Shown: piece by piece, positions 23,205-36,900 of the stretch | How the letters are laid out: every line of letters starts with the position of its first letter | Numbering within the stretch: the first letter of the stretch is position 1 | Assembly: GCA_035048495.1 (NCBI GenBank) | Contig: CM068543.1 | Span: 33,481,096-33,545,095, forward strand | Direction of reading: 5' to 3' | DNA length: 64,000 bases | DNA from: Euptelea pleiosperma | Taxonomy: Eukaryota > Streptophyta > Magnoliopsida > Ranunculales > Eupteleaceae | Translations under genes and position numbers: made by a program | Notes under the pieces: generated by a model | The model's database searches: none | What the model was told of the DNA's origin: nothing | Seen by the model: only the letters and a program-made list of their open reading frames with translations

Positions 23205-23686
23205 GGCATCTTCATGTGGCAGCAGGACCTTTTCTAAGTCACCGTTAGAGAACCATATTGCTGTTCTCGGATCACGACCCTTGCTGCCTTACTCCACTGG
23301 TCTCGGATTGGCCGAGTCGCTCATTAATTCCTGAACGCTCATGGTTCTCCTTACCTTGTCTCTATGAGCACTCCGGCTCTCTCATACTCCTCCATATATC
23401 ATGTTGATGACATTGTGGGGCGATCTGCTTTCTAGCTGTACTGGCACACCGCCGCTACCATCGTGTCTTCCTTCTCGGCCATCTGTTGGTGCTACGTACC
23501 AGTCGAGGTACCCCCTCCGAATAAGATTTTCCAACAAGCCCTTCAGGGCAAAATAGTCGTCGGTTGGGTGGTCTCGGGCTCCGTGGTAGGCTCAGAACAA
23601 CTTCTTGGGTCTATCCTCGTATTGCCTCTTCAAGGGTCTGAAGTAGGGCTCCCTTTTGATTTCTTCTAAACTCAGTGACGGCGCCA

Positions 23687-24983
23687 CTAGCAAGCGAGTG
23701 TATTGCCTCGGCTGGTAGCGGGTCCACGCCCCATTCCCCTGAAATCTCTTCCCTCCTCGGCTGAGATCATCTTCTCGTTCTTGGTCATCGACCGACTCCG
23801 AGAGCTCTTCTTCTTCTCCTTCTTGTCGTCGTCTTTCTTTTTTGACGTCCTGACTTCATTCACCTTTACTTTCGGCACCTCGGCTCGTGCCTTTACTGAA
23901 TCCTCTACTCTAATGTACTCCTCCATGATCATGTAAGCATCCTCCAGTAGATAGGGATTGCTTATGACCAGTTTCTCGTGGGAGATCCTGCCAAAACTTC
24001 GATCTGCAACGCGTACGCCGCTGTCTTCTCGTCCAGTTGGTCCACAAGGACCATCTCCTTCTTGAATCGGACCAAGTAGTCTCGGAGAGACTCTCCTTTG
24101 TTCTGCTGCAAGCTAAGTAGGGCCATCACGCAGACAGTCGCTTCCACTGATGGATGTAGTGAGTAACAAACTCCTCCTCCAGATCTGTAAAAAGTTCTAT
24201 ACTCCTTGCCCGCATGCTGTGAAACCAGATTAAGGCGCTTTCCTTGAGGCTAGTCGGGAAAAGTCGGCACCTCAGTCTGTCATAGATGGGTTCCCCCCAA
24301 AGGACCATCATCTATTTATAATGGTACATGTGCTCTAGGGGGTCCGTTGTTCCATCGAACATCTCGAACTTGGGTTGCAAAAATCTTTTGGGCACTTTGG
24401 AGTGCAAAATTCTATCCGCAAACAGGGAAGCCCTTAGAGCTCTCAGGGCTTCTCTCGCTGCGCCGACAACCGTCTTCTCTCTTGACTCCGGTCTCTTCTC
24501 ATTCTCCCTTCGGATCATCTCAGTCACCTTCTCCAGGGTGACCAGGTTAGCGATATTCTCGACTGGCTGCTCTACTCGGCCAGCTTCTCGGTCTTGGCCA
24601 GAGGTTGGTAGACCGACTCCGACACTGGTTCCTTCTTGACGTGGGACCCGGTCAGCCAACACATCGACCCTCTGGTTAGAACTTAATTCTACCTCGTCGT
24701 TCTTGCTGTCTCCCACCCTAGGACAATCATTTCTCGCAGGGTGGGTCCTGACGCCTTCTCTTCTCTCACCTGCCTCCTCCAACAACTATTGTCTCAACTG
24801 TACGTTATCACTCTTCACCTCTTCTATATCTTCCCTCATCTTCTTTATCTCGTTCATCAGTAAGTTCAGCATGGCTGAGACGTCGGGGTTGTTGAGTTCT
24901 ACCTCCTCGTCAGTCCCATCTTCCACATACACTTCTTTCGATCCCCCAGCTCTGCCTTTCCTTCTAGGGGGAGCCATAATCAA
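23687..24983 (-). pseudogene. gag of Tat element (decayed)
   Basis: It starts MIMAPPRRKGRAGG at 24983. In-frame stops occur at 24786 and 24312, and a frameshift lies near 24150. The retrotransposon gag domain is clear: KRFLQPKFEMFDGTTDPLEH, SLKESALIWFHSM, then QQNKGESLRDYLVRFKKEM. A Lys/Arg/Ser-rich tail lies at 23687-23932. It would encode the particle protein. Confidence 0.8.
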
Positions 24984-25033
24984 GCTGTCTATTAGTTAAT
25001 AGCTCCCTGAACACGTAGCTCGATCACTGTCAC

Positions 25034-25056
25034 TTCCCACAGACGGTGCTAAAAGA
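25034..25056 (-). other. Primer binding site of Tat element
   Basis: The minus-strand sequence just inside the 5' LTR reads AGCACCGTCTGTGGGAAG, close to the GCGCCGTCTGTGGGAA primer site typical of Tat elements. Confidence 0.7.
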
Positions 25057-26117
25057 TGTGGGGGAAAAATCCCACACACCCCCAAAGGGTTAGTGTAGAC
25101 TAATGCCTTCGCACTTCTGGTGACTAGTCGGCCTCGAATGTGATCCAGCCCAATTTGGCTGAGAAGTCATGCACTGGTCCGGGGTCTCTGCCATCTCGAT
25201 CTGAGAAGTCTGCCTCTGAGCCAAGTAGTCTGCTTCTGAGACAACTCCGTGAGCCCTGCAAGAACCCTTGCCAGTGGAATCCGAGAAGAGAGTCGAGGAG
25301 GGGATCCCACTGGTAAAGCCTCTGACGATCAAGTTAGCAATAAATTCTTAAGGTAATTTGACAAAGTTTTGGTTCAGAAATTCCATACCTCTTTAATGCG
25401 CCCATCTACCTCTATTTATAGGCCTCACCTACTGACGTGTCAGTTGCTCCTGTTACACTTTTTCTCTGGCGTATACGTTTCCTCTGGTACAGACTGTCCG
25501 CTCTGACACAGTTAGTCTGTTTATCTTCTTGTCAGTGGCGACTGTCAACAGTCTCATCACTCTGACACGCGTGTTGTTGACTATTATACCCACTGACATG
25601 GATAACTACCTACTCCTGCGAGATCCCATCGATCCATGTCCATCGGCAACTAGTGTGTGATTTGACAATGATGACTATCCACCCTGTGAGTTTGCCAACT
25701 TGTACTGTTCCTCCCAATTCTTGGCCCCAACACTGGCTATTCCAGTCTGGGCTCGGTCTCGGACTCTCAGACCGGTCTCGGCCTCGGACACCCCGAACTG
25801 TTCCCACCTCTGTCACCTAGACTGGTCCCGGCCTCGGACACAAGCTGTTCCTAGCCTCGGACACCCAGATTGGTCCCGGCGTTGGATACTCAGATTGTTC
25901 CCGGCCTCGGACACCCAGACTGGTCTCGGCCTCGGATACTCAGATTGGTCTTGGCCTCAGACACACAAACTCTTCCCGGCCTCGGACACTCAAATTGGTC
26001 TCGACCTTGGACACCCAAATTGGTCCCCAGCCCCAGTCACCCAGACTTGTCTCGCCCTCGGACATGTCCACGTGTCACCATCCTGATCCTTAGAATGTTA
26101 CAAATTTGGTACCCACA
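25057..26117 (-). repeat. 5' LTR of Tat element
   Basis: A 1061-bp LTR starting TGTGGGTACCAAATTTG at 26117 on the minus strand. A TATA box lies at about 25411-25421 on the minus strand. It carries the same tandem repeat block (25740-26060) as the 3' LTR, with a different repeat number. Confidence 0.85.
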
Positions 26118-27675
26118 GTTGCTATTACTGGGATGGCTCTTAGGTTGGACTCGCATTTGGATTGAGCCTGAATCAACAGCAGTTGTGACAGTGGTCTCTA
26201 CAGATAATATTCCATGAAAAGTTAAGAGCGGGTCGAGACACCATAGTAAGATCATTTGTCTTTGGTTCAGTTCTACTTAGAGAGAGGTTAACTTTAGTGC
26301 TGACAAATGTGCAAATAAGGGCGACAGTCTCCCTAATGGTTCAGTTCAGTGGAGGGATAAAGGGCCAGATTTTCTATCGGCCATTGAGGATCCACATAGG
26401 ACTTCAGATTCAGATTTGTAAATCGGTGACGGGCTCTCAGGGGTTAGTACAAATGATAGACGAATCTTGTTTGTATTGTTCCTTTCCTTTTTTTTAAAAA
26501 ATTCGTACTTGGCAAAATAAAAAATTATAATATGCATCTAAGGTGCACCATTGGTCATCCATCTAAACCTGTGCAACTTTAGGCTTGCATGAGTTGCACG
26601 CTAAAAAGCACGTCACATGCACACTAGTGTCACCTACTAGTCAGAGTTAAGCAAGCAATTTAGCACTGGTTGGGCAAACCACCAAACAAGTAACACAACA
26701 GCACCATAAATTCTACACCCAATAACCAATCTACACAAGCATTTTGAACTGATTCAACATCCGAATAACAGTAACTTACAAGATGTAAAATCTTCACATC
26801 CATGACACTTGGTAGACGAACAAAAGCAGAAGAAAAACAAAGCATTTACCTATCTTCCGCCATTACTAACGTCCTCCAATTAATACATCAAGACCATACA
26901 AAATAAGCTGAAACACAAAAGAAATGAAATCATACAAATAACCAAAGAGGACGAGCAAGAACTATCCCAATCTTTCAGACTGTCCACCATCCATTTCTAC
27001 CATGGAGACCGTCCTCCCCCCATGATCGCTCATAAGGTTCACAACTGTCCACAGCCTCTATGCAGCGATGTTTTTATCCGTGCTCAGTGCTAAAACATCA
27101 GCATTCAAACCTCTAGCATGGGGGAACATTGTTCAATGTCTTGTAATGAAAGTGAACAGGGGGGTATCCACCAACATCATCATCACAACCACCACCACCA
27201 CCATGATGGTATCCTCATTAACAACAGCAGTAATATCACCACCGCCACAGCAACTGAGGACTCTTAAAATAACCAAGACTCAACAGGATCTTCATAATCC
27301 TTTCAAAATTCACAGAACAAAGAGGGCCAACATGCTCTTCATGATTTGAGATGGTTGCAATGCGACCATAAATGTGAACACGACTGATTTTCTGCTTAGT
27401 CATGTCCAGTTCTTGCTGCAAGCAAGCTCATCCTTCTTGATCAAGCACTGCATGACTAGAAATATAGATAAACCCATTAAGAGGAGACAGGCCAGATCAT
27501 CTCTTTTTCTTTTTTGCTTTTTTTCTCTCGTCCTTTTTGTTTTTTTTTTTGTTGTTTTTTTCTATATTCAATGCAAGTATGCAACAGAACTCATCAAACA
27601 AAACTGCAAATAACGACTGCACAACTACCGACGAACATATTGAAATATGTTTATGAGTGATCATACTCATCTTTG
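26118..27675. other. AIP1 downstream region, no separate gene
   Basis: No coding sequence is supported here. The part next to 27675 must hold the AIP1 3' untranslated region and poly(A) site, whose exact position I cannot fix. There is a short CAT/CAC-rich microsatellite at 27176-27212 and T-rich runs at 27504-27565. Confidence 0.4.
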
Positions 27676-27933
27676 TCATTGCGTTGTTAATCTCCAGACA
27701 CGGACACATGCATCCTCACCCGAGCTCGCCACACTACACTCATCAGTAAAAGCCAATCCATAGACCCCACCCAAGTGAGCGCCCTTTATGGTTATTCGAC
27801 TTGATGCTGGCTTGCCAACTTCATATATGATGACACATGTGTCAAGGGATCCGGTAGCAACCAAGGTGCTTTCAGGAGACCAAGCCAAACAGTTTATGCG
27901 AGCAGTGTGGTACAGCATGTTCTTAAGCTTCAA
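27676..27933 (-). CDS. AIP1: AIP1 exon 6 (last)
   Basis: The acceptor CTTGCAG precedes TTGAAGCTTAAG. The 85 codons encode [38 protein letters not shown] and [16 protein letters not shown], then TAA. It is separated from exon 5 by a 9.1-kb intron filled with copia elements. Confidence 0.92.
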   Translation of the reverse strand: MKLKNMLYHTARINCLAWSPESTLVATGSLDTCVIIYEVGKPASSRITIKGAHLGGVYGLAFTDECSVASSGEDACVRVWRLTTQ

Positions 27934-30900
27934 CTGCAAGAGGTAATTTTCAAAATAAAGCACATGTGCAAGGAAATCTAAGATGTCCTACTTTAATTAA
28001 GAGAAGACAAGCCTATTGAAGATGTTTCTAGTATAAGAAGAATTATAGGTTTTTTTATACCGATAAAAAAAAAAAAAGAAGAAGAAGAATTATAGTATTG
28101 TTTGCATTTTAGGACATAAAATGACGCCCTTTCTGGAAGTCAGGGCACTCGAAGCACATATGGAAAATTAATGCCACTTCTGAGATTCACAAACCATTTG
28201 CATGTAAAAAGATGCAACTTTACTAATACGAAATTTCGTCAGAAGCACATCCTAATCAGTGAAAACAGCAAAAAAAAAAAACACCAGTAAAGAAGTATCT
28301 GTTTGATCATATCAAAAAGCAATTGAGTGAATCCAGCAAAGAAGAAAAATGCATCAAAACCCACCAAAAAGAATAAGGCGTAGATAGTGCTAGTCATCTT
28401 CAACATTTGTAAAATTGAGGATGTGCTTCAAAACTGACCAAGACGCTCTCAAGCTTATCTCATGAGATGTCTGTGGTTTATAGCCTCATGCACGTGTGAA
28501 GTCAACCATGTAAAGCATTTCAAAGCATGTCATAATACATAGTAGAATTAGAAACATGGATACACACCATATATATTATATAATACATCCCAATTATAGT
28601 AGAGCAACAATTTTTCTTTTATCGATAAGCAACACAGTTCATGCTGGACCACAAGTAGTGGTAGTCAGAGGCATTAGGCGATGCCTAGGTGACAGGGGTC
28701 CCTCAGCAAGGTGACACCTGTTTAAGGCCTAACTGAAGCCTAGGTGATAATTTACTTATTTATTTTTGTTAGTTATTATGTTTTATACAGGCTTATTGTG
28801 GGATTTTCTATGTATGGGATGTATGGGGGTATTTTGGTCCTTTAATGTTCTTTTATGTTCTGATAAGTGATATAATATATAAAGGGGAGTCCGGCCAGGC
28901 CGTTAAGCCTAATTCGACTTCTCTTCTTTTCCCCCAATTCTTTTGTTTCTTCTCCACACAGAAACCCAATTAGCTAACATGCTACCAAAGTCATAATCTA
29001 TACTGTTCTAGGGTTTCTTCTTCCACCCTTTATTTTCCTTTTCTCTTCTTTATTTTGTGGTGAGATATTAAAATCTAGGGTTTGTCGGTGAAACCCTAGA
29101 TTTGGTTTTAGGGTTTGTCTGTGAAACCCAGTGGTGTATGTGATGTGAGGAGGCCATTTTGCACGATTAATGAAGAACGTGGTCTCTGGTGTATTCTATG
29201 TGGTGTGTGCAAGTTTTACCCTCAGTGAATATCGAAGTTGAGAGAATTGCTCACACAGTGAATCTCAAGGTGTAATGGGTGAGAGATTTGTTCTCCGATC
29301 TCTTCAAAAGTGAGAAAGGTATTCTCGGTGTATACCGCAGACCTTAGAGGGTGAGAGATTCCCCTCTGGACCAAATCACACTTGCATAGAATCCTCTTTG
29401 GGCAAACCGCAAGCATTTGAGAGAAAACTCCCTCCAGGCCAAATTGCACCAGTCCACGACTCTCTTTGGGTAAACCGCAAGCTCCAAAGAGAGAGAGAAC
29501 TCCTCCCTGGTCAAACTGCACCTGCTAAAAAACCCTCCTAGATATTTTGTAGGCTTTCGTTGGTGATTTTTATGGATATTCTTGATTTCTACAGGTTTGG
29601 TATTTTTGTGGATATTCGTAACTTCTATGGGTAGTGATAGAGAAAAAATCCAATATCATGTTGCTGGGTGATGTCTCCAATGTACAAATGACTTCCATCA
29701 AACTCAATGGAGGTAATTATGTTCCTTGGGCTAAATTTGTTGAAGTGTTTCTTACAGCCAAACGGAAATTGAGGTACTAGCGTAAATTATTCAGGGTGAG
29801 TGTAGGAAAATGCCCAAACTATGACCTGGTTATGGAATAGTATGGATCCCAAAATCAACATTAATCTAATGTTCTAAACAGTGTGAAGAAGATCTGAAAG
29901 CACGTTAGGAAGATGTATTTTAGTGAAAATAACATCACCCAAACTTATTATTTAATTGAAGAATATTTCTGCTTGCAGTAGAGTGAGAAGCCTTTTGCAG
30001 AATACTATTCCTCCCTTCAGAATATCTGGAATGAGTTAAATGTCTACCAACCTCTCACATATGATTAAGAGCAGCAATGCAAACAATGTGAGAATTTTGA
30101 TATCGCTCGTTTTCTATCCTTCGACCCGATATGAGCCAATTCGGGCTCAACTTTTGGGAGTAGGGAACTCCCTAGTATGATTGAAGTTTTTGCTTGACTT
30201 CAGCGCGCCTCAGAGTCAGAGGTTGGTGGTGTTACTACTGAGAGATCAGCTTTAGTGGTTTTTGGTGGCCGCAGTGGTCATGGCCATGGATGTGGTGGTG
30301 GCAAAGGTGGTATAGGACATTGTGATTCTAGTGGCGGTCGTGGACGAGGCCATTGCACACACTATGGTATGGATGGTAATACAATGGATTATTGCTGGGA
30401 TTTACACGATAAACCAGCCAACTGGACAAATTATGTATCGTATTGTGACAATGGTTGCACTACTCCTGGTTTGATTACTCCTAAACTTGTTCAATAGTCG
30501 ACGGCTAACTCGAAGGTTGTAACTATTTCTCATGAAGAATATTCAAAACTAACTCAACCGCAACAGTCCGGTGCCTCATCCTCCAATATCGCTACTTTTG
30601 CCTACTTAGGTATTGTATGTCTTGCTTCCTAAGTTTCTGGGTCTTCCTCTCTCCTTGGGTCATTGATTCTTGAACCACAGATCACATGACCGGGACTATA
30701 GTGGTGTTTTCCTCCATCCAGTGTACTTCATAGTGTGTTACCTTAGCCGATGGCATAACTTCAAAAGTGTCCGATATAGGTTGAGCTTCTTCTAGTCAGT
30801 CTTCACATTTATCTTATATCTTGTATGTTCCCAAATTTCCATTTCGTCTTATGTCTTATGTCTGTTGTTCAATTACATTTTATCATTCCTATTATGTTTT

Positions 30901-33900
30901 TTCAAGATCTCAAGACGAAGAAGAGGATTGGTGGAGGGTGTGATTCTAGTGGTCTATATTATCTTGATGGTGAAGGGGAGACTACTACGTTTCAGATATA
31001 TTCTCTTACAACGCACCAATGGTATTGTCGGCTTGGTCATCCTTCGCTGCATTCCTTGAAGATGATGGATTCTTCATTGAATGATGTGTCTAGTTTAGAG
31101 TGTGAGTCTTGTCAATTAGATAAACATCATAGACTTTCTTTTACATCTAGAGTTGTTCCTCGAGTAGTTAGACCTTTTGCATTGTTAAGACTCGAATCGA
31201 ACCGAACCGTTGGAGAACCGAATTGAGCTTAAAACTCCATTCCTTAATTTATCAAAAGATATTGGAGAGTTATTCATGAAACAACAATTTACAACTCTTG
31301 TACAACACTCAAAACATCCAAATGTGTTATTATTGATATACACAACTGCCCCCACCTCAACCTTTATTCATATGAGTGGGATTACAAGAAACAATGCCAA
31401 CCGACATTTTAGATTATTCTATAGTTTTCTCTTTTAATATCTCTCTATTTTCTAGAATATTCTCCTCATTACCGACTCTCTATTACAAACTCCGAATTGG
31501 GATCGAAATTTGTTGAATTTTGGTACGGGCAAACCTTTAGTGAAGATGTCAGCCACTTGCTCTTCAGTGTCAACTGAGACCAAATCAATATCTTCATTTA
31601 AAATCTTCTTGTGTATGTAATGATGAACCTCAATGTGTTTCGTTCTGGCATGGAACCTGAATTCGTTTCCAACAATGTCGCACTCTGGTTATCACAATAG
31701 ACTACTGAATAATTTGTATCTTCACCAATATCTCGAACGAGTTGCAGTAGCCAGGAAAAATCTTGACCTGCCATTGTTGCTACTCGATATTTTGCTTCTG
31801 TTGATGATAGTACTATTATAGGTTGCTTTTTATTACACCGCGAAATAGCTCCGAATCCCAGGCCAAAGGCTTATCTTGTAGTGGATCTTCTAGTTGAGGG
31901 GTCTCTTGCCTAGTTTGCATCGAAGAATCTAACTAGATCTGGTTGAACTCCTACTTCATATAGGACCCTGAAATCGATCTTGTGACTTATAGACCTGAAG
32001 ATCTGCCGAACTACTTCCGAACAAAGCTTTCTTGGCTTCTGCATGAATTGACTGACAACCCCAACTGCGAAAGCAATATCTGATCGAGTAATAATGAGAT
32101 ATATCAAACAACCCACCAGTTGTCGATATAGCCAATTATCATCGAGCTCATCTCCAACATCAGCTCTCAATTTTTTTATTTACCTCCATTGGTGATGGTG
32201 ATGCAATTGGTTTGCAGTTCGACATTCTGAACTTGTGTAGTAGATCTTTCAACTTCAAAACCAAGTGTTATAATTCTCCAAGTTCCTTCATTTCAAATCT
32301 AATTGATAGATTTTCCCGTACCTTTTGGATCTCTTCCAATGCATCTCCAATGATAATGAGATCATCTACATATATTAAGATGATTCCAACTTTGCCCTTA
32401 GTCTATTTTATGAAACAGATTAGAATCGCCTGCCGATATCTGATAGCCGCAGAACACTAGAAATTATACGATCTTTCCGTACCATGCTCTTGGTGCTTCC
32501 TTTAGGCCATATAATGCCTTCTTTAACATGCACACATACTCTGGACTCTTCTTACTCACGAACCCAACTGGCTGCTCCATAAATATTTATCTATCTCACT
32601 CCCCAGATAAATGAATTTTTGATGTCCATCAGCCACAATTTCCAGGGTTTACTTGCGGCTAATGAGATGAGTACCTTTGCAGTAGTCATCTTTGCCACAT
32701 GAGAGAATTGTCTCATCGTAATCAATCCCAAATTGTTGTGAGAAGCCTCGAGCAACCAATCGATCTTTGTACCTTTCAATCGAGCCATCACTCTTTCGCT
32801 TCACGTTGTATACCCATTTGCAGGAGGTTGGCTTTACTCCTTTTATAATGGGACAAGCTCCCATGTCTCATTCTGCAATGCCTTTTGCTTCGTCGAATGA
32901 GCTTGGCTCTTCTTTGTGATCTTAAGTAATGTAACACTGTGAGAGTGTTATTTGCATAACTGACTTCTGCATACTTGGGATTAGGCTTTCCAATCCTTGT
33001 TGATCTTGGCTGATTGGAACCTTCCTCTATCAAGGTTGTCTCTTTTTTAATATCTTGTTGCTTTTTCCTGTGGCTGCTTTCTTCACTCCTTGTTGATGAA
33101 GGTACTTTCTGAATCTCAAGCCTTGAACTTGGTTGTTCTCTGACGCCTATTCTCCACGGACTTCGAGGACTTCGAGTGATAGATTTTGGCAACTCTGGCC
33201 TAGAATCACTTACAATAGAAGACTCTTGTTGCTCCAGTGCCTGTGTCCGCATGTTTGTGTCTAAAAGCTTCGAATATGGCATCACTATGTTGTCAAACAA
33301 CTACCATAATGATGCATCATCAAACATGATGTGTGGAGATACATATACTTTCTTTGTAGTAGGATCGATGCATATCCAACCCTTCTTTTGGTGATCATAG
33401 CCAACAAATATACATCTTATAGCCTTTTCTCAAGCTTGGTGCGTTGCTGCTCTGGAACAAACACATAGTAAACACCCAAATACTTTGAAGTGTGAGACTA
33501 TCGGCTTCTTGTTGTACAAAACTTGGTGAGGTGACCGAAACCCAAGTTTTGTTCGAGGCAATTTGTTTATAACATAAGCTGTAGTTATCATGCACTTTGT
33601 CCAAAAGCGCGGCAATAAATTCTTTGCATGCATCATGCTTTGACAGGTTTCTCCCAAATGTCTATTTCTTCCTATCAGCAAATCCAGTTTGTTGTGGAGT
33701 GCTTGCACAGCTAAATTGATGACGAATCCCAAGCTCCTTCAGATAAGCATCAAACTCCCGATCCGTGTATTTCCGCCATTGTCAGTCCTTAAATATCTTA
33801 TTCTTTGATAAAGTTCATTTTCCACTAGACTTTTGAACTCAATAAACTTTTTAAATACTTTGGATTTCTCTAATAAGAAATATACCCACGCATATCGAGA

Positions 33901-36900
33901 GTAATCATCTATAAATGTAAACATGTAGCACTTACTTGAGCACAAGGTATAAAATTTCGTTTCGGAGGAATGTCTCGATCAAGTGAAAAATCGGGACAAA
34001 GTCTGAAACGAAACGAAACATTGAAAAAATGATAAAAAAAAATGAAATTTCCGAAACATTTCGAAATATTTCCAAAATCATGAAATCATATTTTTTATTT
34101 ATTTTATTTTTTTGGATTGTATCGGATTGTCTCGGCGAAACATTACGAAACGAAATATATGAAACATATTTCGATTTTCTTACAAAACGAAACATATGAA
34201 ACATTCCGAAAACCATGCCTGAGCATGAGGGGGATCTATACTCTTCCAAAGACATCCGAGTGAATAAGCTCTAGTGGTCTCGATGCTCTCACCTTTGATT
34301 CTCCAAAGGGTTGCTTGTATGCCTTACCAAATCGGCATCCTCAACATACTACATCGTGTATTTCAAGGCAAGGAAGACAACATACCATTTCTTTCTTCAT
34401 CATTGCCTTTAAACGATTAAGAAGTTGTATGTATTATCCATTGGTACAGCGTATGTTGATAAAACTCGGCAACGTGAAACATCAGATTTCTAGCATGCTC
34501 AACTAACACACGTCAACTATTAAAGTCAATACCAGTTAAGGTCAGTTATAAATAGTTCAAAACAATAGAAAAGGTGAAGAAGATTCTACAGAAATAGAGA
34601 AAGATATGGAAAGAAAGAAAATTATAGAATAATCTAGAACGTCCGTTGGCATTGTTTCTTGTAATCTCACCTCTATAAATAGAGGTTGAGATGGGGGAGT
34701 TGTGTGTAATGTGTATCAACAAGAACAACACATTTGGATGTTTTGCACAAGAGTTGTATTTCGTTGTTTCTTGAATCTCTATCCAATATCTTTTAATAAA
34801 TTAAGGAATAAGTTTTGAGCTCAATTTGGTTCTCCAATGGTTTGGTTTGATTCGAGTCTCAACAAGTGGTATCAGAGCAAGAGGTCCTGGGTTTGATCCC
34901 CAGAGGGCGTGTGCCATGTGTCCTGTAGGGGGGGGGGGGGTGTTGCTGTGTGTGCGCTAGATTCGTGTGTCCATGTGTGTGCCAAGTATCCTTTAATATA
35001 CATTGTTACAGCTTTTAGAGTAAAGTGGTTGTCAACATGCGTTAGTTCATTCAGATGTGTGGGGACTCATTCGTGTTATTTCACATAATGGCTATAAATA
35101 TTAGGTTACATTTGTGGATAACTTTTCTAGAATGACAGGATTATATTTAATGAAAAATAGATCCAAGTTGTTTTCTATTTTTCAATTGTTTCATTCGGAG
35201 ATTCAGACTCAATTTGGTGTGCCAATTCAAATTTTTCATTTTGATAATACTAAAGAATATGATCCCTCACCATTTCGTTCATATTTAGGATCTCATGGTA
35301 TTATAAATTTGACTTCCTGTTCACATACGCCTCAACAAAATGGGGTGGCTGAGAAGTTGTTCGTGTTTTGGAGTGATGCAATTCTTACAACGTGCAATCT
35401 AATTAACCGCATGCCCATGTCTGATCTCAATGGTCAGTCTCCATTCTCTACTATATTTCTAGGTACCTCTCTGTTCTCTCTTCCACCAAGTGTTTTTGGG
35501 TGTCTGTTTTGTTCAACTTCTTGGTCTTGGAGCCGATAAACTTGATCCGCATGCAATTAAATGTATTTTTCTCGGATATTCCTGTACTTAGAAGGATTAT
35601 CGTTGTTTTGACCGTCTCTCGTAGGAACTTTGTGTGTCCCCCCAATGTCACCTTTGAACATGTCCATTTCTTTTCTGATAAGTGTTCTTCGACTGACTTT
35701 GAATCTCACCCTCTTCCTATTCCTGTTGAGATTGGTCGTTTTTCTAGTTTGCAGGATTCAGATGTGCCAGTTACGACAGCACCACCGCTACGCACATATG
35801 TACATCGTCACCACCTTCAAGTGCTTGCCTCGAACTCGTGTCTTCCACCCTCTGATTCTTCGTTAATGGATCCTGTCTTGCTTGCGTCTTCTCCTGACCT
35901 TCCGATTGCATTATAGAAAGGGACACGCTCATGCACCCAACATCCTATCTCTAAGTTTGCTTCCTTCTCACCTTCCTATCGTTCTTTAGTTGCATCTATC
36001 TCTGTTCCTAACAATATACAAGAAGCTCTTTCCTCTCCTGGCTGGAGTGAGGCTATTGTTGTTGAGATGGATGCGTTACATTCTAATGTTACATGAGACC
36101 TTAGTTACATTACCTCTGGGGAAGCACGCTGTTGGCTGTTGTTGGGTGTATACGATGAAGTTTCTCCCTAATGGGTCTGTAGAGTTGCTAAAGGATATAC
36201 TCAGTCCTATGGCATCGATTATAGCGAGACCTTTTCACCGGTTTCCAAGATTGCCTATGTTCGTGTAGTCATTTCCTCAGCTACTTCTTTGCATTGGCCG
36301 TTGCATTAGCTTGATGTAACGAATGCCCTCTTTCATGGCAATTTGCAGGAGGAAGTCTAAATGGAACAACCTTTTGGGTTTGTTACTCAGGGGGAGTCGT
36401 CTGGAAGTGTTTGCACCTAAGAAGGCAATTTATGGGTTGAAGCAGTCTACACGTGCATGGTTTGGCAGATTCAGTGGAGTAGTGGTTCGATTTCAGTTGA
36501 CACAATTTCAGTCAGATCATTGTCTTTGTGAAGAAAATGGGTAATAGAACCATTGTATTGGTTGTGTATGTTGATGACATAGTGGTCACATTTTTTGATT
36601 AGTGGTTACTTAAGATGACACTTAGTGTTTAAAGCAGTTTTTACATAGACAGTTTCATACCATAGACCTACGGAAGCTTCGATATTTTCTAGGCATTGAA
36701 GTTGACAAGTCGAGCCATGGGATCAGATTGTCTCAAAGGATATATGTTCTGGATATTCTTGAGGAAACAGGTTTATTGGGGTCAAAACCAATTTATTGTC
36801 CTTCCTCATCTCAAAACCCTAATTTACTTTACACACCTCATATCTATGTCGTACATTGACACACGTGTCCATGCCATTGTTACATAGCTGAAAGGTTTTC

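Larger units (their letters stand above)
14900..26117 (-). mobile_element. Ty3/gypsy element, Tat lineage, full length but decayed
   Basis: An 11.2-kb element read on the minus strand: 5' LTR (26117-25057), primer site, gag, protease, RT, RNase H and integrase. A long region follows that holds tandem repeats and an ORF on the opposite strand, then a purine tract and the 3' LTR (15898-14900). The primer site with GCACCGTCTGTGGGAA, the domain order and the extra region after integrase are typical of the Tat group (RIRE2, Grande, Retand, Ogre relatives). All pol domains carry stops or frameshifts. The flanks GTCAT (14895-14899) and GTTGC (26118-26122) do not match, so no target duplication is visible. 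Confidence 0.85.
31183..35037 (-). mobile_element. Nested copia element with inverted 5' LTR-leader block
   Basis: A 3.86-kb insertion in the outer copia. The flanking duplication is TGCAT (31178-31182) and TGCGT (35038-35042). Removing the insert and one duplication restores the host frame P-F-A-L-V-H-S-D. Pol lies on the minus strand: pre-integrase (about 34540-34240), integrase (33945-33430), RT (32864-32210), RNase H (32170-31510), then the 3' LTR 31183-31473. At the other end, a 292-bp LTR (34573-34864), a Met primer site (34867-34878) and about 160 bp of leader are in plus orientation, inverted relative to pol. Gag and protease are missing. Confidence 0.75.
29640..36890 (+). mobile_element. 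Decayed copia element (outer), split by a nested element
   Basis: Plus-strand gag-pol remnant in AIP1 intron 5, antisense to the gene. Gag starts near 29658 ([14 protein letters not shown]). A damaged zinc knuckle lies near 30345-30400. The protease WVIDS-stop-TTDHMTG, with a stop in place of the usual Gly, is near 30660. The pre-integrase domain ([23 protein letters not shown]) runs to 31182. It is interrupted by the insertion at 31183-35037 and resumes with LVHSDVWG. Integrase (PQQNGVAEK), RT with an intact YVDD box at 36567-36578 and a piece downstream follow, ending abruptly near 36890. Many stops make it inactive. Confidence 0.82.

Noticed and set aside
14895..26122. Target-site duplication for the Tat element
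   Set aside because: The 5-bp flanks GTCAT and GTTGC do not match, so I did not claim one.
27068..27349. Plus-strand ORF with Thr/Pro run downstream of AIP1
   Set aside because: It comes from the CAT/CAC microsatellite and probably overlaps the AIP1 3' untranslated region on the other strand.
34867..34925. Possible tRNA gene
   Set aside because: CCTGGGTTTGATCCCC resembles a tRNA B box, but it follows the primer binding site and no cloverleaf can be drawn. It is leader sequence of a copia element.
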